Shown here piece after piece: positions 1-9,663 of a DNA stretch of 64,000 nucleotides. Origin of the DNA: Jeotgalicoccus coquinae (GTDB taxonomy: Bacteria > Bacillota > Bacilli > Staphylococcales > Salinicoccaceae); assembly GCF_014207425.1 (NCBI RefSeq), contig NZ_JACHFF010000001.1, positions 558,001 to 622,000 on the forward strand. The letters are read 5' to 3'. The notes beneath the pieces are model-generated. The model saw only the letters and a program-made list of their open reading frames with translations, had not been told where the DNA came from and did no database searches. How positions within the stretch are numbered: position 1 is the first letter of the stretch; each line of letters opens with the position of its first letter. The position numbers were made by a program, and so were the translations under genes.

Positions 1-1445
1 ATGAAGACTCAATCGGTGCAATTCCTTACATTATTCAAGAATTAAACGTACCCGTTTACGGTTCCCGTTTAACACTTGCTTTAATTAAAGAACGTCTGAA
101 AGAGAAGAACGTTAAGAAAAAAGTTAAGTTTTACGCAATCAACAGTGAATCAGTAATGAAATTCAACGACACAAATGTGGAGTTTTTCGAAACATCACAC
201 AGTATTCCCGATTCATACGGAATCAGCCTGAATACACCGTATGGTGCAGTTGTTTATACAGGCGAATTCAAATTCGACCAGAGCTTAAAAGGCAACTACG
301 ACTACAACATGTCGAAAATGTATTCACTTGCAGCTAAAAACAAAACGCTCGCGCTGATCAGTGACTCAACAGAAGCTGAAAAACCGGGCTACAACGTAGC
401 GGAAAACCTGATTGAAGGCGCAATTTTAGATGCGTTCCAGAAATCAAAAAACCGCATTATCGTATCATGCTATGCATCAAACTTCGTACGTATCCAGCAG
501 GTGCTGACTAATGCTGCGAAAGTTAACCGTAAAGTGTCGTTCCTTGGACGTACACTTGAATCATCATTCAAAGTGGCAAGAAAGCTCGGATATTTCGATA
601 TTCCGGACGGACTGCTTTTACCGAGCCATGAAATTAAAGACTACCCGGATAACGAAGTCGTAATTATTGCTACAGGTTCACAAGGTGAACCGATTGAGGC
701 ACTTGGTAAAATGTCACGCGGCCAGCACGAAGTAACGAATATTAAAGAAGGCGACGAAGTTTACATTCTGACGACGCCGTCATCAAATATGGAAGTTGTT
801 CTGTACACAACGCTTAACGAACTCGTTAAAGCCGGTGCACAGATTAATACACCATCGAAAAATATTCACGCTTCAGGTCACGGACTTGCTGAAGAACTTA
901 AAATGATGCTGAACATTTTTAATCCGGAGCACTTTATTCCTGTACAGGGTGAATTCAAAAACCAGATTGCACATGCACGTCTGGCGACTGAAACCGGCGT
1001 TAAAGCGGAAAACATTTTCCTGCTTGAAAAAGGCGACGTTGTTCAGTATGACGGAGAGAAAATGTTCAGTACCGAGAAAGTCGAAGCAGGCAACGTACTG
1101 ATTGACGGAAGCGGTGTCGGCGATGTAGGTAACATTGTACTCCGCGATCGCAGACTTCTTTCTGAAGACGGGATCTTTATCGCTGTCGTAACAATCGACC
1201 GTGAATCAAGAGCTATCATGGCAGGACCTGAAATTCAATCACGCGGTTTTGTTTACGTGAAAGAATCGGAAGAGCTTATAAAAGAAGCTTCCGAGCACGT
1301 AAGAGATATTGTCGAAGACAATATCAGTGCGGGTAAAATTGAATGGAGTGTCTTAAAACAAAATATCAGAGATGACCTCGGTAAATTCCTATACGATGAA
1401 ACGAAGCGTCGTCCGATGATTATTCCAATCATTTCTGAAATATAA
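1..1445 (+). CDS. rnjB: Ribonuclease J2 (5' end outside window)
   Basis: Metallo-beta-lactamase/beta-CASP ribonuclease, 480 residues visible; the reading frame is open from base 3 and about 75 N-terminal residues are missing compared with the usual length of about 557. The visible part opens with EDSIGAIPY, which matches HGHEDHIGGIPY of RNase J1 but has Ser where J1 has the second metal-binding His. That, and its place just before ftsK, point to J2 rather than J1. Later landmarks are IHASGHG (beta-CASP region) and the C-terminal [11 protein letters not shown] segment. RNase J2 forms a complex with J1 in 5'-to-3' exonucleolytic and endonucleolytic mRNA decay and rRNA maturation. In staphylococci J2 is thought to be largely structural, which fits the changed metal site. 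Confidence 0.9.
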   Translation, partial: EDSIGAIPYIIQELNVPVYGSRLTLALIKERLKEKNVKKKVKFYAINSESVMKFNDTNVEFFETSHSIPDSYGISLNTPYGAVVYTGEFKFDQSLKGNYDYNMSKMYSLAAKNKTLALISDSTEAEKPGYNVAENLIEGAILDAFQKSKNRIIVSCYASNFVRIQQVLTNAAKVNRKVSFLGRTLESSFKVARKLGYFDIPDGLLLPSHEIKDYPDNEVVIIATGSQGEPIEALGKMSRGQHEVTNIKEGDEVYILTTPSSNMEVVLYTTLNELVKAGAQINTPSKNIHASGHGLAEELKMMLNIFNPEHFIPVQGEFKNQIAHARLATETGVKAENIFLLEKGDVVQYDGEKMFSTEKVEAGNVLIDGSGVGDVGNIVLRDRRLLSEDGIFIAVVTIDRESRAIMAGPEIQSRGFVYVKESEELIKEASEHVRDIVEDNISAGKIEWSVLKQNIRDDLGKFLYDETKRRPMIIPIISEI

Positions 1446-1460
1446 TATAGTATAAAGCGA

Positions 1461-1496
1461 CGGAGATATTAGGATAACCTTATATCTCCGTTGTTA
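1461..1496 (+). terminator. Hairpin after rnjB, probable terminator
   Basis: CGGAGATAT (1461-1469) pairs with ATATCTCCG (1482-1490), with an inner AGG/CCT pairing around an ATAA loop. The following T-run is short (TTGTTATAATT), so termination may be partial. The same stretch contains a TATAAT (1495-1500) that could serve ftsK. Confidence 0.6.
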
Positions 1497-1528
1497 TAAT
1501 TAAAAAGTGAAAATGAAGGTGGTAAAAG

Positions 1529-3970
1529 ATGGCGACTAAACGAAAGCGCACTGCGAAAAAGAAAAACAATGATAAGAAAACGTATTATGCGAGTTTTGCT
1601 TTAATCATTATTATTTTACTTATCATTACAGTATTCCAGCTGGGCCTCGTCGGAGAATATACCGATGCAGTGTTTAATTTTCTTTTTGGCACAAGCCGCT
1701 ACTTTACATACCTCGTGTTATTGCTCGCGAGTTTCTATTTGGCGACACATTTAAAATTTCCGTTTACCAAACGCATGCTCGGTTATTTAATGATGCAGTT
1801 CGGCCTGTTGTTCCTGCTGCACTCGATACTTTATTTATCGGACCGCGGCAGAACAGATAATTATTATGCATTTGCAGATATGCTCAACATGACGAGAGAG
1901 CCCGGATTTGACTTTACCGGCGGAGGAATTATCGGCCAGACGCTGTTTAATTTTTCAGCAACAAGCATCAGTTTCTTCGGTACGCTCTTAATCGGCTTAA
2001 TATTTATTTATCTGAGTGTAATTATTGTCCGTCATAAGAGCATTGAAGAATCACTCCGCAATGACTTTAACTTTGTTATACGCGGATTGACTGCAATCGG
2101 GGCGGGCATCGTCAGTCTGTTCGAAAGGTTTGCTGAATGGTTTAAAAACCGTCCGAAGAAAGAAAAAGAACCGAAAGCTAAAAAGCCGAAACAAAAGTCA
2201 GAACCGATTATCGAATCACCGGCTGAAGAAAAACCGGTTGAAAAACGTACTGATAAGAAACGTAAAGCACGCTTCAGTAAAAAAGAGGAAGAGCCTGAAA
2301 CGGATTCTCTTCTTGAAGAAGCTGATGAATACGTTGAACCTGAAGTATACGATTCGGAAATCCTGATGGAAGAATATAAAGAAGAACCGGTACCTGATAA
2401 TATGACGCCGGAAGAACATGCACTGAAGATTGAAAAAGAAGTTGAAGAGAAGAAAGAACTTGAATACGATACGCCGGATGATGACGGTGCAGTTGATATT
2501 CCTGAAGGCGAGGCAGCTGACAGTGAATTCGAAGAGTTCGATGATAAAGAACTCAAGCAGCTTATCGAGTACAAGCTGCCGTCGATCGACCTGCTCAACG
2601 ATGCAGAACCGGGCGAGAAAGTCAGCAACAAGGAAGTCATCCAGCAGGGGCGTATTCTGGAAGAAACGCTCAGGAACTTTAATGTCAATGCGAAAGTGTC
2701 TAAAATCCGTATCGGGCCTGCAGTAACGCAGTTTGAAATCCAGCCGGACGTCGGAGTGAAAGTATCTAAAATCATCAATCTTCAAAACGATATTGCGCTC
2801 AGTTTAGCTGCAAAAGATATTCGTATTGAAGCGCCGATACCGGGTAAATCTGCAGTTGGTATTGAAGTGCCGAACTCGGTTGTCAGCATGGTGACGCTGC
2901 GTGAAGTGATTAAACGTAAATCATCGGATAACCCGCTTGAAGTCGCACTGGGCAAAGATATTTCCGGTGCGCCGATTATGGCTGAACTTAACAAGATGCC
3001 GCACCTTCTTGTGGCAGGGTCTACAGGAAGCGGTAAGTCCGTATGTATAAACGGTATTATCGTGAGCATTCTGTTAAATGCAAAACCGCACGAAGTTAAA
3101 ATGATGATGATCGATCCGAAGATGGTAGAGCTGAATGTCTACAATGGTATTCCGCATCTTCTTGCTCCGGTAGTCACAAATCCTCAAAAAGCGAGCGATG
3201 CGTTAAATCGTATCGTCAGCGAGATGGAACGCAGATACGATCTGTTCAGTGCATCGCATACGAGAAATATTGAAGCATACAACCAGTATCTGGTCCGTCA
3301 GGCGGAAGATCCGGAGAAAGTTCAGAAGCTGCCTTACATCGTCGTTATCGTCGATGAGCTTGCCGACTTAATGATGGTTGCATCTAAAGATGTTGAAGCG
3401 TCTATTACACGTATTGCACAGATGGCCCGTGCTGCCGGTATTCATTTAATTATCGCAACACAGCGTCCGTCAGTGGATGTTATTACGGGGATTATTAAAG
3501 CGAACATTCCATCGAGAATTGCATTCAGTGTAAGTTCCCAGACGGACTCCCGTACAATTATCGATTCAATGGGTGCCGAGAAACTGCTCGGACGCGGGGA
3601 CATGCTGTTCCTGCCGTCAGGACGTTCGAAGCCGATCCGTGTGCAGGGAGCGTTTTTAACTGATGATGAAGTCACTGATGTTGTGAAATACATTACAGAT
3701 CAAATGAAAGCAAATTATGAGAAATCAGTTATAATGAATCAGAAAGAGACAGTTGCTGCACCGGTCGAGTCGGAAGATGAACTTTATCCGGATGCAAAAT
3801 GGTTTGTAATCGAAGAACAGCGTGCGTCGGCAAGTCTCCTGCAGCGCCAGTTCAGAGTAGGCTACAACCGTGCAGCGCGTCTGGTGGATGATTTAGAAGC
3901 GAACGGGGTTATCGGACCTGCGAGCGGTTCCAAGCCGCGCAGTGTCTTAATGGAAAACCACGAAGACTAG
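1529..3970 (+). CDS. ftsK: DNA translocase FtsK/SpoIIIE
   Basis: Septum-located ATP-driven DNA pump that clears chromosome ends during division; 813 residues, close to the 787-790 of SpoIIIE and staphylococcal FtsK. Order of parts: a Lys-rich start, several hydrophobic membrane segments (about residues 22-170), a long charged Glu/Lys/Pro-rich linker (about 200-340), the RecA-like motor, and a C-terminal winged-helix gamma domain (about 750-805, with [18 protein letters not shown]) that reads orienting DNA motifs. Walker A is GSTGSGKS (residues 497-504, K503) and Walker B ends VVIVDE (D609, E610). AAGGTGG lies just before the ATG. The linker produces several long spurious open frames on both strands. 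Confidence 0.97.
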   Translation: MATKRKRTAKKKNNDKKTYYASFALIIIILLIITVFQLGLVGEYTDAVFNFLFGTSRYFTYLVLLLASFYLATHLKFPFTKRMLGYLMMQFGLLFLLHSILYLSDRGRTDNYYAFADMLNMTREPGFDFTGGGIIGQTLFNFSATSISFFGTLLIGLIFIYLSVIIVRHKSIEESLRNDFNFVIRGLTAIGAGIVSLFERFAEWFKNRPKKEKEPKAKKPKQKSEPIIESPAEEKPVEKRTDKKRKARFSKKEEEPETDSLLEEADEYVEPEVYDSEILMEEYKEEPVPDNMTPEEHALKIEKEVEEKKELEYDTPDDDGAVDIPEGEAADSEFEEFDDKELKQLIEYKLPSIDLLNDAEPGEKVSNKEVIQQGRILEETLRNFNVNAKVSKIRIGPAVTQFEIQPDVGVKVSKIINLQNDIALSLAAKDIRIEAPIPGKSAVGIEVPNSVVSMVTLREVIKRKSSDNPLEVALGKDISGAPIMAELNKMPHLLVAGSTGSGKSVCINGIIVSILLNAKPHEVKMMMIDPKMVELNVYNGIPHLLAPVVTNPQKASDALNRIVSEMERRYDLFSASHTRNIEAYNQYLVRQAEDPEKVQKLPYIVVIVDELADLMMVASKDVEASITRIAQMARAAGIHLIIATQRPSVDVITGIIKANIPSRIAFSVSSQTDSRTIIDSMGAEKLLGRGDMLFLPSGRSKPIRVQGAFLTDDEVTDVVKYITDQMKANYEKSVIMNQKETVAAPVESEDELYPDAKWFVIEEQRASASLLQRQFRVGYNRAARLVDDLEANGVIGPASGSKPRSVLMENHED

Positions 3971-3985
3971 TTAGGAGTTTTTTAA

Positions 3986-5260
3986 ATGTCAGGTGTAGAC
4001 AAAAGAGTCATTAATAATGTGCCAATCGTAAAAATATATACAGAGAAATTTAAAACAGTAGTCGTGAGCGTGTATTTCAGAGCACCGCTCACAGGCACTG
4101 ATGTCACTGTGAGAAGTTTACTCAGCCGCATGATGATTAAACAGACGAGCAGTCTTAAAACAAACGCGGTGCTGCTTGAATATTTAGCAGAACATTACGG
4201 TGCGCATTTAACATCGAATGTTGTGAAAAAGGGCAGTGACCATATCGTGAAGTTCTCAATTGAATTTGTTAACGATAAATTCATTATGGAAGATATCGAT
4301 ATGCTTGGTGATATTACGGCACTCTTAAAAGATGTGCTGAACACACCGTTTAATTACGATGAGTCTGACGAAGCATTTTTCCAGCGTGAAAAACGTCTGA
4401 TGACGAACCGTCTTAAGAGTATGAAGGATAACCACGCACAGCGTGCATTTGAATTGCTGCTCGAGACGATGTTTGACGACGAAGATTATAAATATTTATC
4501 ATTCGGTGATCTTGAAGCACTTGAAAAGCTTACGCTCGAAGATGTAAAGGATGCACACAGCCGTATGATGGCCGATGATGATATGTCAGTCCTCGTTGCG
4601 GGTAAAGTAGAGGATAACGTCTTTGATTACTTATCCAAGCTCCATAAACATGATGAAGCGAAGATGTATCCGTATAAAGGGTATCCGGTACGCCCTGTTG
4701 GTGAAGTGAAATACGAATCGGCATATGAACGTATTGAACAGGCTAAAGTAAACCTCGGTTTCCGTGTACAGTATTCACAACCGGGCGACATTATGGCGCT
4801 GAATGTATTTAACCAGCTGTTCGGCGGCAGTGCAGCATCACTGTTATTTACGAATATCCGTGAAAAAATGAGTCTGGCTTATTCGATTCATTCACAGGTC
4901 GACGTGAAAAACGGCTATATGTTCGTACTTGCAGGTGTCGACAACGGAAATATTCAAGTATTCGAAGATGCAGTGAAACGCGAACTTCAGCGTGTGATTG
5001 ATGGTGACTTCGAAGAATCTTTCGTTGAAGAAATCAAACGCAATATGCTCTCAAGCCGTAAAGAATCGATGGATAAACCGCGCGGATTAATTTCCTTAAA
5101 TTACAACACGCTTTTAAAAGAACAGTCTGTAACAGCACCGGTGAAGAGCTGGACTGAACAGCTCCAAGCGATTACGAAAGCGGATGTCATCCGAATCGCA
5201 GAAAAAATTAAACTCGATACAGTATTTACGCTGAAAGGCGGTATAGACAATGACCAATAA
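3986..5260 (+). CDS. M16-family peptidase-like protein without zinc motif (YmfF-like)
   Basis: 424-residue member of the M16 (pitrilysin/insulinase) fold, homologous to B. subtilis YmfF. No HxxEH zinc site is present; where the active homologues carry it, this protein reads LLEYLAEHYGAHL. The C-terminal half holds the typical NVFNQLFGGSAASLLFTNIR and REKMSLAYSI segments of the M16 barrel. AGGAG (3972-3976) precedes the ATG, and only 15 nt separate it from ftsK. The last 11 nt overlap the start of the next gene, which has the zinc site, so the two probably form a two-chain peptidase as in M16B enzymes with one active and one inactive subunit. The substrate is unknown. Confidence 0.88.
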   Translation: MSGVDKRVINNVPIVKIYTEKFKTVVVSVYFRAPLTGTDVTVRSLLSRMMIKQTSSLKTNAVLLEYLAEHYGAHLTSNVVKKGSDHIVKFSIEFVNDKFIMEDIDMLGDITALLKDVLNTPFNYDESDEAFFQREKRLMTNRLKSMKDNHAQRAFELLLETMFDDEDYKYLSFGDLEALEKLTLEDVKDAHSRMMADDDMSVLVAGKVEDNVFDYLSKLHKHDEAKMYPYKGYPVRPVGEVKYESAYERIEQAKVNLGFRVQYSQPGDIMALNVFNQLFGGSAASLLFTNIREKMSLAYSIHSQVDVKNGYMFVLAGVDNGNIQVFEDAVKRELQRVIDGDFEESFVEEIKRNMLSSRKESMDKPRGLISLNYNTLLKEQSVTAPVKSWTEQLQAITKADVIRIAEKIKLDTVFTLKGGIDNDQ

Positions 5261-6545
5261 ATATACAACAGTCCGCTATGACCACCTGGATGAAGTCGTT
5301 CATAAACAGGTGATGGATAACGGCCTTGAGGTATTTATCATCGATAAAAAAGGCTACAATAAAAAATTTGCCACCTACACGGCGAAGTACGGTTCTGTGG
5401 ACAATCACTTTAAAGCTCACGGCGAAGTCCACAATGTGCCGGACGGCATTGCGCACTTTTTAGAGCATAAAATGTTCGATAAAGAAGCGGGCGATGTGTT
5501 CAATAAGTTTTCTGAAATGGGTGCGGGTGCGAACGCATTTACATCAATCGACAGAACGAGCTATTTATTCAGCACGACAGAAAACTTCTTTGAGAATCTG
5601 CAGCTGTTAATGGATATGGTTGAAATTCCTTATTTCACGCCGGAAAAAGTGGAAAAAGAAATTGGTATTATTAACGAAGAAATTAAAATGTATCAGGATA
5701 ACCCGGGTTACCGTCTGTACCATGAGACGCTGAATGCAATGTATGAAAACTCTCCGGCTGCGATCGATATTGCGGGAACGCTTGAATCGATTTCTGAAAT
5801 TACTTCAGAGCATCTGTACTTATGCCATAAGACATTTTATGCACCGGATAATATGGTGATGATTCTTGCCGGTGACTTTAATATAGAAGAAACTTTCAAC
5901 TATATAGAGACGCATCAGCATTCACGCCGGACATTTGAACCTTCTGAGATCGAGCGTTTTATTCCGGAAGAACCGTACGGGGTTAAAACACCGCACAAAA
6001 CAATGGAACTTGCGGTATCGACACCAAAAGTGATGCTCGGCTTTAAGTCGCTGCCCGACGACAGTGACAGCGCAACACGCGAACGCCGTGATGCTGCAAT
6101 GCTGTTTGCACTGGACATGGTTTTCGGAGAGCAGTCCCCATATTATGAGGAGCTGGTTGAACGGGGGATTATCGATGATTCATTCAACTTCGCATATCAG
6201 GAAGAAGAAATAATCAGACATACGCTGATGGCAGTCGAAACAGAAGACTATGAAACGTTTACGAAAGAAATCGTCCGCATTATTGAAGAAGTTAAAGGAA
6301 CAGATTTCTTTACTGATAAACGTCTGCAGAGCCAGAAACGTGAATTAATGGGAGACTATTTAACAAGTCTGAACTCCCCTGAGTATATTGCAAACCAGTA
6401 TACTAAATATTATTTTGACGGCTATGATCTGTACAATGTGCCGCAGGTTGTCGACAGCATTACAATCGATGATGTTAAAAACTATTTCAACAGTTCAATC
6501 GACACGAAAAACATGGTCGAAGTGATCGTGAAAGCTTATGAGTAA
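5250..6545 (+). CDS. M16-family zinc peptidase (YmfH-like)
   Basis: 431-residue M16 peptidase with the inverted zinc motif HxxEH in IAHFLEHKMF (about residues 68-77), followed by MGAGANAFTS and the downstream acidic ligand region IINEEIKMYQDNP. This is the catalytic partner of the preceding YmfF-like gene. Start ATG lies inside the end of that gene (11-nt overlap), which implies translational coupling. The family is known from the ymfF-ymfH pair of Bacilli. Its physiological target is not established and nothing in the sequence narrows it; no signal peptide is seen, so it is probably cytoplasmic. Confidence 0.9.
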   Translation: MTNKYTTVRYDHLDEVVHKQVMDNGLEVFIIDKKGYNKKFATYTAKYGSVDNHFKAHGEVHNVPDGIAHFLEHKMFDKEAGDVFNKFSEMGAGANAFTSIDRTSYLFSTTENFFENLQLLMDMVEIPYFTPEKVEKEIGIINEEIKMYQDNPGYRLYHETLNAMYENSPAAIDIAGTLESISEITSEHLYLCHKTFYAPDNMVMILAGDFNIEETFNYIETHQHSRRTFEPSEIERFIPEEPYGVKTPHKTMELAVSTPKVMLGFKSLPDDSDSATRERRDAAMLFALDMVFGEQSPYYEELVERGIIDDSFNFAYQEEEIIRHTLMAVETEDYETFTKEIVRIIEEVKGTDFFTDKRLQSQKRELMGDYLTSLNSPEYIANQYTKYYFDGYDLYNVPQVVDSITIDDVKNYFNSSIDTKNMVEVIVKAYE

Positions 6546-7224
6546 TGTCGTTTTAGTCGGTGCAACAGGTGATATCGGTAAAAGTATTCATGAATGTCTG
6601 AAACATGAGGATATTATTACCTTTTCCAACCGGAAAACACCTGAACTTAACAGTACGCATCACTATCTTGACCTGTCCCGGCCATTTACAGAAAGCGAGC
6701 TGGAAGTGTGCTTTGCCGGTGTGGATTCAGTGGATACACTGATTTTTACGCCGGGAGAGGCATTATTTGAATTAATTCAGGATACAACGCTTGAACAGGT
6801 TGACGGACAGTACAATGTCAGTGTGAGGGCACTGATTACTTTTATCAAAGTACTGCTGCCGAAGTTAAGGCGGAGTGAACGCGCAAGCATAATTGTCATT
6901 TCAAGCGTCTGGGGCACGTACGGTGCAAGTATGGAAAGCATCTACAGTACGTTCAAAGGGGCCCAGGAAACACTTGTTAAATCGCTGGCGAAGGAACTGG
7001 CACCGTCAAATATTACAGTTAATGCTGTAGCACCCGGTGTCGTCCGTGGTAAAATGACATTAAAGCTGAGTGAAGAAGACATAGCAATGATGCTTGAAGA
7101 TCTTCCGCAGGGCCGGCTAATCGAACCCGGGGAGGTCGCATCAGCAGCAGAGTATTTAATATCTGACAATGCGCGGAGCATTACGGGAGAAGTATTAAAA
7201 ATTAACGGGGGATGGTATACGTGA
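6538..7224 (+). CDS. Short-chain dehydrogenase/reductase (YmfI-like)
   Basis: 228-residue classical SDR. The nucleotide-binding turn is GATGDIG at residues 8-14, a variant of TGxxxGxG. The catalytic residues are Ser in VISSVWG (S122/S123) and Y136-x3-K140 in YSTFK, followed by the usual ELAPSNITVNAVAPGVV segment and a C-terminal TGEVLKINGGW. It resembles 3-oxoacyl-ACP reductases, but in this conserved cluster it is called YmfI and its substrate is unknown. The ATG overlaps the preceding stop (ATGAGTAA), so it is translationally coupled to the M16 peptidase pair. Confidence 0.9.
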   Translation: MSNVVLVGATGDIGKSIHECLKHEDIITFSNRKTPELNSTHHYLDLSRPFTESELEVCFAGVDSVDTLIFTPGEALFELIQDTTLEQVDGQYNVSVRALITFIKVLLPKLRRSERASIIVISSVWGTYGASMESIYSTFKGAQETLVKSLAKELAPSNITVNAVAPGVVRGKMTLKLSEEDIAMMLEDLPQGRLIEPGEVASAAEYLISDNARSITGEVLKINGGWYT

Positions 7225-8042
7225 ATACTGAGAAGCCTAATTTTTATCCGGAACGCGATGAAGAAATTTATATGGAATATAAAAACCTGGATGACCGTCC
7301 CGGACTGCTCGGTGATATTTTAAGTCTGATGGGCAACATCGGTCTCAGCATTAAAACAATTAACGGTGTGGAAATATCACAGCGTGCATTGCTGATACGT
7401 ACTGATGATCTGTGGAAACTCGAACGTTTTAAATGGATCTGCGAACATGTAGATGAAATTGAAGTCGGTAAAATGCGGACACCGACCATTACAGACAGAC
7501 TGACGCTCCGTCACGGACGCTTCATTAAGCGTGCGGAAGAAAATAAAAATATTTTCAAATTTACACGCGCCGAAATCAGTGTGGTTGTCGACTTTCTCGC
7601 GATACTGTTCGATATTGATGAAACGTTTCTGATCGGTGTACGCGGTATGCCGCGTGTCGGTAAAACAGAATCGGTAGTTGCAGGAAGTGTGTCAGCAGGT
7701 GACAAGTGGCTGTTTTTATCATCTACGATGCTGAAACAGACAGAACGCACAAGTCTCCACAAACAGGAATTCGATAAAGGCAATGTTTACATTATCGATG
7801 GTGCAGTGACCTCGAAATCGACAAGCACAGATCATAAACGGCTCGTCAGCCAGGTGATTAATTACGACGGTACGACAGTTGTCGAGCATCCGGATTTATT
7901 AATCGATGATCCGTTCTTTAAATTGAAGCAGGAAGATTTTGATTACATTATCGAAATCCGTGAATACGAAGATCAGGAAATCACTTATGAAAAACATAAG
8001 AAACGTCACTGGTTCGAAAGTGACAATATGGACTTTTTCTAA
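7221..8042 (+). CDS. YmfK-type protein (DUF3388)
   Basis: Conserved Bacilli protein of about 273 residues with an N-terminal ACT-like stretch (LDDRPGLLGDILSLMGNIGL) and a P-loop-like RGMPRVGKTES in the middle. The function is unknown. Start choice: the frame also contains ATG at 7212, but the only purine-rich ribosome site (GGGGGATGG, 7206-7214) overlaps that ATG and sits correctly for GTG at 7221, so GTG is preferred. The GTG overlaps the SDR stop codon (GTGA). It lies between ymfI and rodZ as in B. subtilis. Confidence 0.85.
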   Translation: MNTEKPNFYPERDEEIYMEYKNLDDRPGLLGDILSLMGNIGLSIKTINGVEISQRALLIRTDDLWKLERFKWICEHVDEIEVGKMRTPTITDRLTLRHGRFIKRAEENKNIFKFTRAEISVVVDFLAILFDIDETFLIGVRGMPRVGKTESVVAGSVSAGDKWLFLSSTMLKQTERTSLHKQEFDKGNVYIIDGAVTSKSTSTDHKRLVSQVINYDGTTVVEHPDLLIDDPFFKLKQEDFDYIIEIREYEDQEITYEKHKKRHWFESDNMDFF

Positions 8043-8058
8043 TTGGAGCTAACAAACT

Positions 8059-8901
8059 ATGAAACTTGGGACATACTTACAAAATAAACGTGAAAAATCA
8101 GGGGTCACTTTAAAAGAAATGGAGCGCGGTTCCGGTATTAAACGGAGCGTGATTCAGATTATTGAAGCGGGTGACCTGACGCAGCTGCCTGAATCGAAAC
8201 ATACGCGCTTTCTAATTAGAAAGTATGCAGATTTCCTGCATCTGGATTCAGAACAGATACTGGAACGTTTCGAGGATGAAATTCCGGACACAGCTGCAGG
8301 AAAGCAAAAGCGCAATCAGAAATCGAATCAGGATTTCCAGTATTTAAAAAAAGTGCTGATTGGTTTTATAACGATGATCGTCGTCCTCTTTGCCGTTTGG
8401 CTGGTCCTTTTACAAATCGGCTCCCAAGGTGATATTTTTGAGACGAAAAGAGTCTATGAAACTGATGAAGAAGTCACTGAAAGTGTTGCAGAAAATGACG
8501 AAGATGAAGCTGCCGAAGAAGAACAGCCGGCTGAAGAAGCGGCAGAACCCGCGGAGGAACCGGCAGAAAAAGAGCCGGAAGAACCGAAGGCGGAAGTGAA
8601 ATTCGTCAATCGTGAAGGCAACACGCTGAATTATAACGTCACAGCACCAAAAGAACTGACACTGGAACTGTCGGGCGAAGAAACTTCATGGGTCAGCTTA
8701 ACCGATGACCTTGAAAATAATTATCTGTACGAAGAATCAGACGGCGGTACATTTGAAATTGATCCGGAAGCGTCGGTTGTCAGTCTTGCGCTCGGGAACT
8801 CAACATCATTTGATATTGCATTGAACGGTGCCGCTGTCGATAACTCGCAGCGCGGGGATACCGTTACGGTTTATTATCAATTTAACATCACAAGGGAGTG
8901 A
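8059..8901 (+). CDS. rodZ: Cell-shape protein RodZ-like (YmfM)
   Basis: 280-residue bitopic protein. Residues 1-70 form a Cro/C1-type helix-turn-helix (LGTYLQNKREKSGVTLKEME). One membrane helix follows at about 98-121. Next comes a strongly acidic Glu/Ala/Pro-rich spacer (about 132-175) and an extracellular beta domain (DUF4115-like) to the end. RodZ proteins link the cytoplasmic cytoskeleton or division apparatus to wall synthesis; in cocci without MreB the role is less clear. GGAG (8044-8047) precedes the ATG. The gene sits directly before pgsA as in other Bacilli. Confidence 0.88.
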   Translation: MKLGTYLQNKREKSGVTLKEMERGSGIKRSVIQIIEAGDLTQLPESKHTRFLIRKYADFLHLDSEQILERFEDEIPDTAAGKQKRNQKSNQDFQYLKKVLIGFITMIVVLFAVWLVLLQIGSQGDIFETKRVYETDEEVTESVAENDEDEAAEEEQPAEEAAEPAEEPAEKEPEEPKAEVKFVNREGNTLNYNVTAPKELTLELSGEETSWVSLTDDLENNYLYEESDGGTFEIDPEASVVSLALGNSTSFDIALNGAAVDNSQRGDTVTVYYQFNITRE

Positions 8902-8907
8902 CAATAA

Positions 8908-9492
8908 ATGAACATACCTAACTGGCTGACCGTTTTCAGAGTTGTTTTAATTCCGGTCTTTTTAGTCTTTGCACTCCTTGACTTCGGCTTTGGCACCATG
9001 ACATTTTTAGGCGGTGAAGGCATTCTGGTCGAGCAGTTTATCGCTGCAGTGATATTCGTTATCGCAGCGCTGACTGATTTCCTGGACGGTTATCTTGCCC
9101 GCAGGTGGAACATGATTACAAACATGGGGAAATTCCTCGATCCATTAGCTGATAAACTGCTCGTTGCAGCAGGACTGATTGTGCTCGTTGAATGGCACAC
9201 CATTTCTAGCTGGATTGCGGTTGTTATTATCGCAAGAGAGTTTGCCGTGACAGGACTGCGTCTTTTACAAATAGAGCAGGGGTTCGTCTCGGCGGCGGGA
9301 CAGCTCGGTAAAATCAAAACAGTTTTCCAGATGCTTGCACTGGTATTTCTGCTGTTTGGAGATATCTTTACAGCATATCTGCCGTTTTCACCCGGTCAGG
9401 TATTTATGTATATCGCAGTATTCTTTACGATACTGTCGGCAATAGAATACTTCTACAAAGGCCGCGGCGTGTTTAAGGCGGATAAGAATTAA
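8908..9492 (+). CDS. pgsA: CDP-diacylglycerol-glycerol-3-phosphate 3-phosphatidyltransferase
   Basis: 194-residue membrane enzyme that makes phosphatidylglycerol phosphate, the first step to phosphatidylglycerol and cardiolipin. The CDP-alcohol phosphatidyltransferase signature DG(x)2AR(x)8G(x)3D(x)3D is complete: D60-G61, A64-R65, G74, D78, D82. Several hydrophobic helices span the rest of the chain. AAGGGAGTG just before the ATG is the ribosome site, six nt after rodZ. In B. subtilis and S. aureus cinA follows pgsA. Here a strong terminator and then recA follow instead. Confidence 0.97.
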   Translation: MNIPNWLTVFRVVLIPVFLVFALLDFGFGTMTFLGGEGILVEQFIAAVIFVIAALTDFLDGYLARRWNMITNMGKFLDPLADKLLVAAGLIVLVEWHTISSWIAVVIIAREFAVTGLRLLQIEQGFVSAAGQLGKIKTVFQMLALVFLLFGDIFTAYLPFSPGQVFMYIAVFFTILSAIEYFYKGRGVFKADKN

Positions 9493-9493
9493 A

Positions 9494-9530
9494 AAAACTG
9501 CGGTGATTTCACTGCAGTTTTTATTTTTTT
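9494..9530 (+). terminator. Rho-independent terminator after pgsA
   Basis: A 12-13-bp stem (AAAACTGCGGTGA with TCACTGCAGTTTT, one G-U pair) is followed by a run of T. It closes the ftsK-to-pgsA transcription unit. Confidence 0.9.
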
Positions 9531-9593
9531 TGGACTGTGCATTACGGTTATGTCAATACTGCCGGCAAATATTCAAAAACTGCTTTTTGAAAG

Positions 9594-9633
9594 CGAACAT
9601 ATATTCGCTTTTTTAATTTGTGCATGATATAAT
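9594..9633 (+). promoter_or_regulatory. recA promoter with LexA (SOS) box
   Basis: CGAACATATATTCG (9594-9607) matches the Gram-positive LexA operator CGAAC-N4-GTTCG with one change and extends to a palindrome AGCGAA...TTCGCT. An extended -10 TGATATAAT ends at 9633, placing the operator over the -35 region. The recA start follows 30 bp later. SOS control of recA is expected from established knowledge. Confidence 0.85.
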
Positions 9634-9663
9634 AATAAATGAGATTACGACTGGAGGTACATT

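Noticed and set aside
2032-2785. Long minus-strand and alternative plus-strand open frames inside ftsK
   Set aside because: They mirror the repetitive Glu/Lys-coding linker of ftsK, have low-complexity Ser- or Phe-rich products and no ribosome sites.
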